In this document: one piece after another, positions 1 through 11,227 of the stretch
Position numbering within the stretch: the first letter of the stretch is position 1
Layout of the letters: the number at the start of each line of letters is the position of its first letter
Source of the DNA: Tubiluchus corallicola
Lineage: Eukaryota; Priapulida; Priapulimorpha; Priapulimorphida; Tubiluchidae
Length of the DNA stretch: 38,461 nt
Direction: 5' to 3'
Assembly (NCBI GenBank): GCA_030141605.1
Contig: JAQGDQ010001487.1
Location: forward strand, 1 to 38,461
Notes under the pieces: model-generated
Told to the model about the DNA's origin: nothing
The model's input: only the letters and a program-made list of their open reading frames with translations
Databases searched by the model: none
Translations under genes and position numbers: made by a program

Positions 1-76
1 CGTTGCTTTCCATTACTGCACAGTAGTTTGTTTGCTGACGCATTTGCCTTTGTGAGTGTAGCTTTTATTAGCTAAC

Positions 77-143
77 ACTGATTGGTTATCTCTGTAAAGT
101 TTTTATCAGTGATTGTTAATGTATTTTAATGGCAAATAAAGAT

Positions 144-185
<42 letters not shown>

Positions 186-252
186 ATCTTTATTTGCCAT
201 TAAAATACATTAACAATCACTGATAAAAACTTTACAGAGATAACCAATCAGT
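77..252. repeat. Perfect 176-bp palindrome with (TA)n centre
   Basis: The arm at 77-148 and the arm at 181-252 are exact reverse complements with no mismatch or indel, joined by a pure TA run at 149-180. Symmetry breaks at 76/253. The paralogous spacer at about 11878-11965 has only the left arm followed by a short TA run, so the right arm is an inverted copy added here. Both arms contain AATAAA or its complement. Confidence 0.95.
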
Positions 253-261
253 TATATATAT

Positions 262-631
262 AATTGAATTGAACTGCAAATGATTTCAAGATCGTGTGTT
301 TGTTTAGACAATTTATATGTATAAATTGCAGTTGGTTTTATTCAATACAGCTTTTGTTTACAACTTCTCTGGCCACTGCCTTTTGGCAACAGAACAAAAC
401 ATCGCTATGTCATCCATTGGTTACTATGATCAGTGACTTGTTGCCTGGAAACTAACACAAAAGATTGATTTGTCATTGATGGCCAGAAGATAAAGACAGA
501 CGACAAAGGTTCTTACCTTTTGTCACAGACATTTTGAGCATTCACCCAGTTTCGCTACTCATGCTGCTTGAGCAATTCAATTCTACTCTCAACAAGACAG
601 TCGACATACCAAACCAAGAATATTTGCAACC
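262..631 (+). promoter_or_regulatory. 5' flank and 5' UTR of lectin copy 1
   Basis: This block of about 370 bp precedes the start codon and is repeated before all four lectin genes, so it probably holds the promoter and 5' UTR. A TATA-like AT-rich stretch lies at 312-327. The start codon context is aaccATGa, with A at -3. The transcription start cannot be fixed from sequence alone, and a 5'-UTR intron is not excluded. Confidence 0.4.
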
Positions 632-1939
632 ATGATCAGGTACTTTGTATGTTTAATAGCTGCAATAGGTTCAGCGACATGTTTTCGATATCAGAAGCAA
701 GAAGCGAACAAGGTTATCAGAGAATGTATGCTTGAAACGGCTAATCTCGTCAGCGAAGTGAAATGTGCTCACTTGTGTTCAATGAGAGGTTCAACTTGTG
801 TTGGTTTCAATGTTGGACCAGCAGCTGAGGGCGTTACCTGTGAGCTCAGTGCTTGTGGTGTGGATGACAAAACTCCAACAACGGTCAACAATTTTGACTA
901 CTACGAGAAAGGTAAATAAACAATTAATTAACCTTTTATGACGTAATTTTGCCTCGTTAAATAGTTCTTATACCCTCTTGGAAAGACGGAATATCACACA
1001 AATTTTCACTAGAAAATCACTCACAAAGAAATATATCACTCCATTAACACTTGCCTATCAAGTAGATTTAAAATCATCCAAAATGATTTCTTTTTGTAGT
1101 TGACAGCAGAATAGTGGTGACATAAAACTTGCAATTGCAATAAAATCCACAATGATATTACAATGACCATGGAAATGATAATGATAATGATAATGACAGT
1201 AACCATGACAATGACAATAAAGGTAGTGACAATAGCAAGGGTAACAAAAGTTACACTGAACATGACACTGACGTGATGATGACACAGATGATGATGACAA
1301 TGATATAAAAATGGCGATGCGACGACGACGACGATGATGATGATGATGATACGACGACGACGATCACGATGATAATGATGACAACGACGACGACGACGAC
1401 GACGATGCTGATGATGACGATGACGACGACGATGATGATGACGATGAAGATGATGAAAACACGGCATAGTTAGTGATATTTGTCAACTGTGATATTAGTA
1501 CACTGATCAATCATTGACATTTTCTCTTCTCTCTGCAGTTAACAGTGGAAGATGCCCGGAGGAGTTTGAAGAATTTAGAGGAACCTGCTACTTCTTTAGT
1601 TCTTATACGACGACTGATTGGGGCACTGCACGTGAAGAGTGCATTAGCAAAGGGGCAGATCTTGTAAGCGTTGAGTCACAGGCAGAATTCACATACTTGA
1701 ATGGCAGGATCACAGATCTTGGTAATTGGTTCTGGACGAGTGGAAGCGATGATTCTGAAGAAGGAACATGGGTTTGGGAAGCCACAGGAAGATTGGCTAA
1801 TGAGTTCAACCCCATTGCATGGGGTCTGGCTCAACCGAACAACCTTCTCGTGGAGAACTACATGTTATTTCTACCAGGTGGATATCACGATGTCGTGCAT
1901 GGTCAAAATTGGCGTTTCATTTGTGAGACAACACTGTAA
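632..1939 (+). CDS. Secreted PAN/apple-like plus C-type lectin protein, copy 1
   Basis: This is a two-exon gene, exon 1 at 632-911 and exon 2 at 1539-1939. The intron (912-1538) has a GTAAAT donor and a pyrimidine-rich ctctctgcag acceptor and is phase 1, the split codon giving Val94. The product is 226 residues. Residues 1-17 are a signal peptide; residues about 18-93 are a small Cys-rich PAN/apple-like module (C32, C45, C49, C56, C70, C75; motif around STCVGFNV). Residues 94-226 are a long-form C-type lectin domain: C99-C110 pair, C128 and C222 as the outer disulfide, WxW core at 171-173, terminal FICE. The inner disulfide cysteines are missing, and the sugar site reads QPN (192-194) with HD (210-211) instead of WND. 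It is probably an extracellular lectin-like protein; calcium-dependent sugar binding looks doubtful. No canonical polyadenylation signal is obvious nearby. Confidence 0.85.
1163..1456. repeat. GAT/GAC compound microsatellite in intron, copy 1
   Basis: The intron carries gataat and gacaat repeats from 1163, then a dense GAC/GAT run at about 1313-1456. The long Arg/His-rich reading frames on the opposite strand are artefacts of this trinucleotide tract. The same tract sits at the same place in all four genes with different lengths. Confidence 0.9.
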
Positions 1940-2188
1940 AGAGATCTCAGCACATTTACCATGTTTATTTGTTTTTCATGGGGTGTAATTTAGTTTTAGT
2001 GTGTTACATAGTATTCTTGTGAGGCAAAATCACTTGCAATATAACCCTAACATGACAAAAATTATGTCAACTTTCACTCATGTAATAATTGTCATAAGTG
2101 TAATAAGGGGTCATGTTTTAAGAATCAAATATGAAATTTTAAATTTATTTTTAAGAAAAACATTACGAGACTTATAATATATGCATAT

Positions 2189-2541
2189 TGTAACGGATCC
2201 GGGTCCTTTTCAGGCGCCGATCCGTCTCCTCAGAATGTATCGAGCGGCATACAAGTTATGAAAGTATTACAGCAGACGAGAAAAGTAAAAAGAGTACGAA
2301 TACGAGTGTAAATTTAACTTTATTGCACAACCGGTAACTCCAAAAGAATGACATGTGAACAGACTTTGTATAAAAAAATCAGCAAACCTACAGCAATCAC
2401 CTTTACAGACAGAAAGGCCAGGTTGGAATCGTCAAATTACGGCATGCATTCTGTTTTATACAGGTACATTTGCATTACTGGGCTTCTCGACTATACCCAT
2501 TACTAACATTATGGGGTTAGTCAAAACCCGTCTTCGTAACA
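2189..2541 (-). repeat. LTR (3' LTR in element orientation)
   Basis: It is 353 bp long. Read on the minus strand it starts TGTTACG and ends GTTACA, with a TATA box and then AATAAA downstream, the expected U3-R-U5 order. Confidence 0.92.
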
Positions 2542-3491
2542 CTACCCCCTCCTCAATTTCCATTTGTCCACAAATGGGTTACAGCAAATGCAAATGCAAT
2601 TAAATTTTACTCTAGTTGAACCCAACAAAAGTCATTCAAAGTTGAGCAAATCAGTTTAACAAAATAATCAAAATTGTAAACAGCACTAGTACAAATATGT
2701 AAAAACCCGGCTTTAGCAAATCTATCCAGGTTTATGACAGCATAAAACTGAAAACGGTGAGTTGATAATCCTTTTTCCTGTGGGAACAGATCAATGATCC
2801 ACTTCTTGTGAGTGCAGTGTAGCGCCATCTAGCGAGACTGTCCCAAAAAACAATACAGTCAGTCTTTAAACAGAAACCAGTCTTTGCACATCACGCTATC
2901 GGCAAAACAGGCCTTGAAACGAAAAAGCATTCTACTAGTTACTTCCGAGGCACTGAGACAACCTCTATGATGTGGTACATTGTGAACAGTCTATAGAAGT
3001 TCTCCTGGGGCGTCGGTAGGGATTCGAACCATCTGTCTGCCCGGTGAAATAAAGTAGTTGCGATACTTGCGAAGGTGTAGGGTACTCCAGCCATGTGCTA
3101 CAACGGTATTGTACTCCTAGCCATAAACATGTCTTTGGCGGTACTCCATAATAGACTCGTGTCCGTCATAATAGACTCGTGTAGCAATCGAAGTTTCGAA
3201 CTGGCTTCCCTGAGTGAACGAAATAGGCATACTGACAAGCTTACTGCAACAGACTCGGCAAGAGGAATAAAGACGAAACAAATTTACAAACAAGGTACTG
3301 CTGTACAACAACAACAGCAAAGTAGAGAAAAACGATTAAACTTTTAAACTGCTTCAACGTTCTGGCTTCGCAAAAGCTACCGAAAACCGGTTCAACTTTG
3401 CAGTGACGTACAGTTAAAATGACGAGCATCAAGTGTTCACAACTGCATAATCTTAGCTAGCTGAACACAACAGAGCCCCATGTTGAAAAGC

Positions 3492-3640
3492 GTGTTCTGG
3501 CAACCTAGCCATTACGGAACACTAAACTACCATTTAAAAACAGTGTTCTGGCATCCTAGCCATTACGGAACACTAAACTACCATTTAAAAACAGTGTTCT
3601 GGCAACCTAGCCATTACGGAACACTAAACTACGGTGACTC
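3492..3640. repeat. 51-bp tandem repeat x 3 inside the LTR element
   Basis: Units start at 3492, 3543 and 3594. Each contains a small imperfect hairpin, GTGTTC...GAACAC with an inner GGC/GCC pair. The third unit breaks off after the hairpin. No coding role is seen. Confidence 0.85.
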
Positions 3641-3949
3641 GCTATACATGCAAAGTCACAAAATGGCTGTACGTCTCCTATTCCTAAATACAGGCTAATA
3701 TCGCCTCATTGGGAACTCGATAAAAACATAGAACTGTTTAAGCTAAGGCCGATGCTGCCTGTCGCATAAAGGCCGTTCAATTGCCTTTCAACATAAAAGG
3801 TAAAAACACGAAACTGTCTACAAAAACACAAAAAACACGCCGAGTAGTACAGACAAGCTGTCTGCCTAAAGCAAAATGCAGCACTCACCAAACCCAATAA
3901 TGTCGATCCATTCCAGGCGGCAATTTCGGATCCCACTTACGTGCACCAG

Positions 3950-4302
3950 TGTAACGGATCCGGGTCCTTTTCAGGCGCCGATCCGTCTCCTCAGAATGTA
4001 TCGAGCGGCATACAAGTTATGAAAGTATTACAGCAGACGAGAAAAGTAAAAAGAGTACGAATACGAGTGTAAATTTAACTTTATTGCACAACCGGTAACT
4101 CCAAAAGAATGACATGTGAACAGACTTTGTATAAAAAAATCAGCAAACCTACAGCAATCACCTTTACAGACAGAAAGGCCAGGTTGGAATCGTCAAATTA
4201 CGGCATGCATTCTGTTTTATACAGGTACATTTGCATTACTGGGCTTCTCGACTATACCCATTACTAACATTATGGGGTTAGTCAAAACCCGTCTTCGTAA
4301 CA
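3950..4302 (-). repeat. LTR (5' LTR in element orientation)
   Basis: This second 353-bp LTR appears identical to the one at 2189-2541. The adjacent interior sequence (3929-3949) supplies the likely primer-binding site. Confidence 0.92.
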
Positions 4303-4306
4303 ATAT

Positions 4307-5021
4307 TATATATACAAATATAAATTTTAGTATATCTTAGAATAATAATTGAAGGCGACTGGGCTAAAAGTTAGTTAATCACTGAATGAATATCAGAAAG
4401 TGTTTGGTTCTTCAAAGCGTTTGATGCCTTTTGGCTGGTACTTGTAATTGTAACATCCATTTAGCGTTGCATTTTAAGAGCTAATTAAATCAATTAAAAA
4501 CTGTTTTATTTTAAATTTTTGTCTTGTCACTATACACCAGCCACGCATAGCCTGACCAAACATTTGATTAGGTTTAGTTTATTTGCCTCATTCTGTATAC
4601 ATAACTTAACCATATGCAATTCACTATAATTATTGTTGAGAAGGTGTGGCGAATGACTTCATGATACGTTACCTTTTCTAGACAAGGTAGCTAGTGTATT
4701 TATCTGCTGCCAGAGCCCTCTAAGGTAAACTATAATAATGATGAACAAGGCACATACACTTAATACACTTATGTACCAAGTACAAGGTACTTTTGTACTA
4801 AGTGAGTAAGAAGACATGAGTGTGCTAAGTGTCTACATTCATGTCTACACTTTTCACACCAGACCTTCACGTTTTGCATGCTTTGTCGTCTCTGGACAAT
4901 TTTCAGGATTTCCATTGCAAGGTTTGGGTATGTCCAGCATGAGTGCATAAGCGCGTACAGTTTCCTGTAAGTAGCATGTGATTGCCTTGGCTTAATACTT
5001 CCTTTGGGCGGTAAAACTTTT
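4307..5021. other. Duplicated intergenic spacer, unit A
   Basis: No gene is seen. The block recurs after copy 2 (about 7395-7985) and copy 3 (about 10255-10845), and in part at 11495-11712. It contains a small palindromic patch around the AAGTACAAGGTACTT motif near 4780-4797. Confidence 0.7.
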
Positions 5022-5300
5022 AGGTGGCTGCTTGGGTCGACTTGCGTGTCTGCTTAGGCTGACTTAGGTACTTGCTTAGGCTGACTTGGGTGACTTTTTG
5101 GTTGGCTGACTCAAGTAGTTGCTTAGGCTGGCTTAGGTGTCTGCTTAGGGTGACTTGGGTGGCTGCTTAGGCTGAGTTGGGTGTCTGCTTAGGCTGACTT
5201 GGGTGGCTGCTTGGCCTGACTTGGGTGGCTGCTTGGCCTGACTTGGGTGCCTGCTTAGGGTGACTTAGTTGGCTGCTTAGGCTGACTTATGTTGCTGGTT
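5022..5300. repeat. 22-bp minisatellite, array A
   Basis: Degenerate tandem units of about 22 bp with core GGCTGACTTGGGTGGCTGCT. Paralogous arrays of different length occur at 7986-8160 and 10846-11110. It is followed by a short AATTG-rich run near 5400-5470. Confidence 0.85.
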
Positions 5301-5447
5301 ATATGACCTCTGGTTTTTCGTCACCCTGTGTTTAGTTTCATTTACTACTCAGTGTTTTTGTAAACATCTTTATTATGCAAGAAAAAAGGACAAATGAATT
5401 TATTGAATTGAATTGAAATGAAATGAATTGAACTGAATTGAAATAAA

Positions 5448-5827
5448 ATGATTGAATTGAATTGAACTGTAAATGATTTCAAGATCGTGTGTTTGTTTAG
5501 ACCATTTATATGAAATAAATAAATTACAGTTGGTTTTATTCAATATGGCTTTGTTTACAACTTCTCTGGCCACTGCCGTTCGGCAGCAGAACAAAACATC
5601 GCTATGTCATCCATTGGTTACTATGGTCAGTGACTTGTTGCCTGGAAACTAACACAAAAGATTGATTTGTCATTGATGGCCAGAACACAAAGACAGACGA
5701 CAAAGGTTCTTACCTTTGTCAAAGACATTTTGAGCATTCACCCAGTTTCGCTACTCATGCTGCTTGAGCAATTCAATTCTACTCTCAACAAGACAGTCGA
5801 CATACCAATCCAAGAATATTTGCAACC
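5448..5827 (+). promoter_or_regulatory. 5' flank and 5' UTR of lectin copy 2
   Basis: Homologous to the flank of copy 1. A TATA-like stretch lies near 5505-5522. The sequence further upstream (AATTG repeat and 22-bp array) differs from copies 1 and 4, so the cluster has two classes of upstream region. Confidence 0.4.
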
Positions 5828-7145
5828 ATGATCAGGTACTTGGTATGTTTAATAGCCGCAATAGGTTCAGCGACTTGTTTTCGATATCAGAAGCAAGAAG
5901 CGAACAAGGTTATCAGAGAATGTATGCTTGAAACGGTTAATCTCGTCAGTGAAGTGAAATGTGCTAACTTGTGTTCAATGAGAGGTTCAACTTGTGTTGG
6001 TTTCAATGTTGGACCAGCAGCTGAGGGCGTTACCTGTGAGCTCAGTGCTTGTGGTGTGGATGACAAAACTCCAACAACGGTCAACAATTTTGACTACTAC
6101 GAGAAAGGTAAATAAACAATTAATTAACCTTTTATGACGTAATTTTGCCTCGTTAAATAGTTCTTATACCCTCTTGGAAAGACGGAATATCACACAAATT
6201 TTCACTAGAAAATCACTCACAAAGAAATATATCACTCCATTAACACTTGCCTATCAAGTAGATTTAAAATGATCCAAAATGATTTCTTTTTGCAGTTGAC
6301 AGCGGAATGGTGGTGACAATAAAACTTGCAATTGCAATAAAATCCACAATGACATTACAATGGCCGTGGAAATGATAATGATAATGATAATGATAATGAC
6401 AATAACCATGACAATGACAATAAAGGTAGTGACTATAGCAAGGGTAACAAAAGTTACACTGAACATGATACTGACGTGATGATGACACAGATGATGACGA
6501 CAATGATATAAAAATGGCGATGCGACGACGACGACGATGATGATGATGATGATGATACGACGACGACGATCACGATGATAATGATGACAACGACGACGAC
6601 GACGACGACGATGCTGATGATGACGATGACGACGACGATGATGATGACGATGAAGATGATGAAAACACGGCATAGTTAGTGATATTTGTCACCTGTGATA
6701 TTAGTACACTGATCAATCATTGACATTTTCTCTTCTCTCTGCAGTTAACAGTGGAAGATGCCCGGAGGAGTTTGAAGAATTTAGAGGAACCTGCTACTTC
6801 TTTAGTTCTTATACGACGACTGATTGGGGCACTGCACGTGAAGAGTGCATTAGCAAAGGGGCAGATCTTGTAAGCGTTGAGTCACAGGCAGAATTCACAT
6901 ACTTGAATGGCAGGATCACAGATCTTGGTAGTTGGTTCTGGACGAGTGGAAGCGATGATTCTGAAGAAGGAACATGGGTTTGGGAAGCCACAGGAAGATT
7001 GGCTAATGAGTTCAACCCCATTGCATGGGGTCTGGCTCAACCGAACAACCTTCTCGTGGAGAACTACATGTTATTTCTACCAGGTGGATATCACGATGTC
7101 GGGCATGGTCAAAATTGGCGTTTCATTTGTGAGACAACACTGTAA
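5828..7145 (+). CDS. Secreted PAN/apple-like plus C-type lectin protein, copy 2
   Basis: Exon 1 is 5828-6107, the intron 6108-6744 (phase 1, GT-AG), and exon 2 is 6745-7145, giving 226 residues. The architecture is that of copy 1. By eye it differs from copy 1 at five residues: F5L, A37V, H47N, N156S, V213G. All PAN and lectin cysteines of copy 1 are kept, the inner lectin disulfide is absent, and the QPN/HD site is the same. The intact frame, splice sites and start context argue for a working gene. A role in recognition or immunity is plausible for the family but is inference. Confidence 0.85.
6363..6662. repeat. GAT/GAC compound microsatellite in intron, copy 2
   Basis: Same position as in copy 1, with one extra GATAAT-type unit at the start and a slightly longer GAT run near 6535-6556. 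Confidence 0.9.
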
Positions 7146-7985
7146 AGAGATCTAAGCACATTTACCATGTTTATTTGTTTTTCATGGGGTGTAATTTAGT
7201 TTTAGTGTGTTACATAGTATTCTTGTGAGGCAAAATCACTTGCAATATAACCCTAACATGACAAAAATTATGTCAACTTTCACTCATGTAATAATTGTCA
7301 TAAGTGTAATAAGGGGTCATGTTTTAAGAATCAAATATGAAATTTTAAATTTATTTTTAAGAAAAACATTACCAGACTTATAATATATGCATATTATAAA
7401 TACAAATATAAATTTTAGTATATCTTAGAATAATAATTGAAGGCGACTGGGCTAAAAGTTAATTAATCACTGAATGAATATCAGAAAGTGTTTGGTTCTT
7501 CAAAGCGTTTGATGCCTTCTGGCTGGTACTTGTAATTGTAACATCCATTTAGCGTTGCATTTTAAGAGCAAACTAAATCAATTAAAAACAGTTTTATTTT
7601 AAATTTTTGTCTTGTCACTCACTATACACTAGCCACGCATAGCCTGACCAAACATTTGATTAGGTTTAGTTTATTTGTGTCATTCTGTATACATAACTTA
7701 ACCATATACAATTCACTATAATTATTGTTGAGAAGGTGTGGCGAATGACTTCATGATACGTTACCTTTTCTAGACAAGGTAGCTAGTGTATTTATCTGCT
7801 GCAGAACCCTCTAAGGTAAACTATAATAATGATGAACAAGGCACATACACTTATTACACTTATGTACTAAGTACAAGGTACTTTTGTACTAAGTGAGTAA
7901 GAAGACATGAGTGTGCTAAGTGTCTACATTCATGTCTACACTTTTCACACTAGACCTTCACGTTTTGCATGCTTTGTCTTCCAAG

Positions 7986-8160
7986 TTTGGCTGACTCAAG
8001 TAGCTGCTGAGGCTGAGTTAGGTGTCTGCTTAGGCTCACTTAGGTGTCTGCTTAGGCTCACTTGGGTGGCTGCTTAGGATGACTTGTTGTCTGCTTGGCC
8101 TGACTTGGGTGGCTGCTTAGGCTGACTTAGTTGGCTGCTTAGGCTGACTTATGTTGCTGG
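7986..8160. repeat. 22-bp minisatellite, array B
   Basis: The shorter version of the array at 5022-5300, in the paralogous spacer downstream of copy 2. It is followed by AATTG-type repeats at about 8265-8325. Confidence 0.85.
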
Positions 8161-8309
8161 TTATGTGACCTCTGGTTTTTCGTCACCCTGTGTTTAGTTT
8201 CATTTACTACTCAGTGTTTTTGTAAACATCTTTATTATGCAAGAAAAAAGGACAAATAAATTTATTGAATTGAATTGAAATGAAATGAATTGAACTGAAT
8301 TGAAATAAA

Positions 8310-8690
8310 ATGATTGAATTGAATTGAACTGTAAATGATTTCAAGATCGTGTGTTTGTTTAGACCATTTATATGAAATAAATAAATTGCAGTTGGTTTTA
8401 TTCAATGCGGCTTTTGTTTACAACTTCTCTGGCCACTGCCTTTTGGCAACAGAACAAAACATCGCTATGTTATCCATTGGTTACTATGGTCAGTGACTTG
8501 TTGCCTGGAAACTAACACAAAAGATTGATTTGTCATTGATGGCCAGAAGATAAAGACAGACGACAAAGGTTCTTACCTTTGTCAAAGACATTTTCAAGAT
8601 TCACCCAGTTTTGCTACTCATGCTGCTTGAGCAATTCAATTCTACTCTCAACAAGACAGTCGACATACCAATCCAAGAATATTTGCAACC
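8310..8690 (+). promoter_or_regulatory. 5' flank and 5' UTR of lectin copy 3
   Basis: Homologous to the other lectin 5' flanks. It differs from them by a short substitution near 8593-8600. Confidence 0.4.
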
Positions 8691-10005
8691 ATGATCAGGT
8701 ACTTGGTATGTTTAATAGCCGCAATAGGTTCAGCGACTTGTTTTCGATATCAGAAGCAAGAAGCAAACAAGGTTATCAGAGAATGTATGCTTGAAACGGT
8801 TAATCTCGTCAGTGAAGTGAAATGTGCTAACTTGTGTTCAATGAGAGGTTCAACTTGTGTTGGTTTCAATGTTGGACCAGCAGCTGAGGGCGTTACCTGT
8901 GAGCTCAGTGCTTGTGGTGTGGATGACAAAACTCCAACAACGGTCAACAATTTTGACTACTACGAGAAAGGTAAATAAACAATTAATTAACCTTTTATGA
9001 CGTAATTTTGCCTCGTTAAATAGTTCTTATACCCTCTTGGAAAGACGGAATATCACACAAATTTTCACTAGAAAATCACTCACAAAGAAATATATCACTC
9101 CATTAACACTTGCCTATCAAGTAGATTTAAAATGATCCAAAATGATTTCTTTTTGCAGTTGACAGCGGAATGGTGGTGACAATAAAACTTGCAATTGCAA
9201 TAAAATCCACAATGACATTACAATGGCCGTGGAAATGATAATGATAATGATAATGATAATGACAATAACCATGACAATGACAATAAAGGTAGTGACTATA
9301 GCAAGGGTAACAAAAGTTACACTGAACATGATACTGACGTGATGATGACACAGATGATGACGACAATGATATAAAAATGGCGATGCGACGACGACGACGA
9401 TGATGATGATGATGATACGACGACGACGATCACGATGATAATGATGACAACGACGACGACGACGACGACGATGCTGATGATGATGATGACGACGACGATG
9501 ATGATGACGATGAAGATGATGAAAACACGGCATAGTTAGTGATATTTGTCAACTGTGATATTAGTACACTGATCAATCATTGACATTTTCTCTTCTCTCT
9601 GCAGTTAACAGTGGAAGATGCCCGGAGGAGTTTGAAGAATTTAGAGGAACCTGCTACTTCTTTAGTTCTTATACGACGACTGATTGGGGCACTGCACGTG
9701 AAGAGTGCATTAGCAAAGGGGCAGATCTTGTAAGCGTTGAGTCACAGGCAGAATTCTCATACTTGAATGGCAGGATCACAGATCTTGGTAGTTGGTTCTG
9801 GACGAGTGGAAGCGATGATTCTGAAGAAGGAACATGGGTTTGGGAAGCCACAGGAAGATTGGCTAATGAGTTCAACCCCATTGCATGGGGTCTGGCTCAA
9901 CCGAACAACCTTCTCGTGGAGAACTACATGTTATTTCTACCAGGTGGATATCACGATGTCGGGCATGGTCAAAATTGGCGTTTCATTTGTGAGACAACAC
10001 TGTAA
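8691..10005 (+). CDS. Secreted PAN/apple-like plus C-type lectin protein, copy 3
   Basis: Exon 1 is 8691-8970, the intron 8971-9604 (phase 1, GT-AG), and exon 2 is 9605-10005, giving 226 residues. It differs from copy 2 at one residue (T145S), and the introns and 3' flanks also match closely, so copies 2 and 3 are a very recent duplication or have been homogenised. Domains, cysteines and the degenerate QPN/HD sugar site are as in copy 1. It probably encodes the same secreted lectin-like product. Confidence 0.85.
9236..9522. repeat. GAT/GAC compound microsatellite in intron, copy 3
   Basis: The same intronic tract as in copies 1 and 2, with small length and GAC/GAT interruption differences. 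Confidence 0.9.
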
Positions 10006-10845
10006 AGAGATCTAAGCACATTTACCATGTTTATTTGTTTTTCATGGGGTGTAATTTAGTTTTAGTGTGTTACATAGTATTCTTGTGAGGCAAAATCACT
10101 TGCAATATAACCCTAACATGACAAAAATTATGTCAACTTTCACTCATGTAATAATTGTCATAAGTGTAATAAGGGGTCATGTTTTAAGAATCAAATATGA
10201 AATTTTAAATTTATTTTTAAGAAAAACATTACCAGACTTATAATATATGCATATTATAAATACAAATATAAATTTTAGTATATCTTAGAATAATAATTGA
10301 AGGCGACTGGGCCAAAAGTTAATTAATCACTGAATGAATATCAGAAAGTGTTTGGTTCTTCAAAGCGTTTGGTGCCTTTTGGCTGGTACTTGTAATTGTA
10401 ACATCCATTTAGCGTTGCATTTTAAGAGCTAATTAAATCAATTAAAAACAGTTTTATTTTAAATTTTTGTCTTGTCACTCACTATACACTAGCCACGCAT
10501 AGCCTGACCAAACATTTGATTAGGTTTAGTTTATTTGTGTCATTCTGTATACATAACTTAACCATATACAATTCACTATAATTATTGTTGAGAAGGTGTG
10601 GCGAATGACTTCATGATACGTTACCTTTTCTAGACAAGGTAGCTAGTGTATTTATCTGCTGCAGAACCCACTAAGGTAAACTATAATAATGATGAACAAG
10701 GCACATACACTTATTACACTTATGTACTAAGTACAAGGTACTTTTGTACTAAGTGAGTAAGAAGACATGAGTGTGCTAAGTGTCTACATTCATGTCTACA
10801 CTTTTCACACTAGACTTTCACGTTTTGCATGCTTTGTCGTCCAAG

Positions 10846-11110
10846 TTTGGCTGACTCAAGTAGCTGCTGAGGCTGAGTTAGGTGTCTGCTTAGGCTCACT
10901 TAGGTGTCTGCTTAGGCTGACTTGGGTGGCTGCTTAGGATGACTTGGGTGTCTGCTTAGGCTCACTTAGGTGTCTGCTTAGGCTGACTTGGGTGGCTGCT
11001 TAGGATGACTTGGGTGTCTGCTTAGGCTGACTTGGGTGGCTGCTTAGGCTGACTTGGGTGGCTGCTTAGGCTGACTTAGGTGTCTGCTTAGGCTGACTTA
11101 TGTGGCTGTT
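10846..11110. repeat. 22-bp minisatellite, array C
   Basis: The longer and more regular version of the 22-bp array. An internal block (GGCTCACTT variant followed by TAGGATGACTT variant) is repeated, showing local unequal exchange. Confidence 0.85.
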
Positions 11111-11227
11111 TATGTGACCTCTGGTCTTTCGTCACCCTGTGTTTAGTTTCATTTACTACTCTGTGTTTTTGTAAACTTCTTTGTTATGCAAGAAAAATTT
11201 ATTGAATTGAATTGAATTTAATTTAAT

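Larger units (their letters stand above)
2189..4302 (-). mobile_element. Non-autonomous LTR retrotransposon
   Basis: Two 353-bp direct repeats (2189-2541 and 3950-4302), identical on reading, begin TG and end CA. They are flanked by a 4-bp duplication ATAT (2185-2188, 4303-4306). The empty site is visible in the spacers after lectin copies 2 and 3. The element reads on the minus strand: a TATAAAA box (2454-2460) and AATAAA (2319-2324) in each LTR, a polypurine tract at 2542-2556, and a TGG-starting primer-binding-like site at 3929-3948, one base inside the LTR. The 1.4-kb interior has no gag or pol reading frame, so it must depend on enzymes from elsewhere (LARD/TRIM-like). LTR identity implies a recent insertion. 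Confidence 0.92.

Noticed and set aside
1036-1467. Long Arg/His-rich frame on the minus strand of the lectin introns (also at 6254, 9117, 12752)
   Set aside because: It is the translation of the intronic GAT/GAC microsatellite, inside a well-defined intron.
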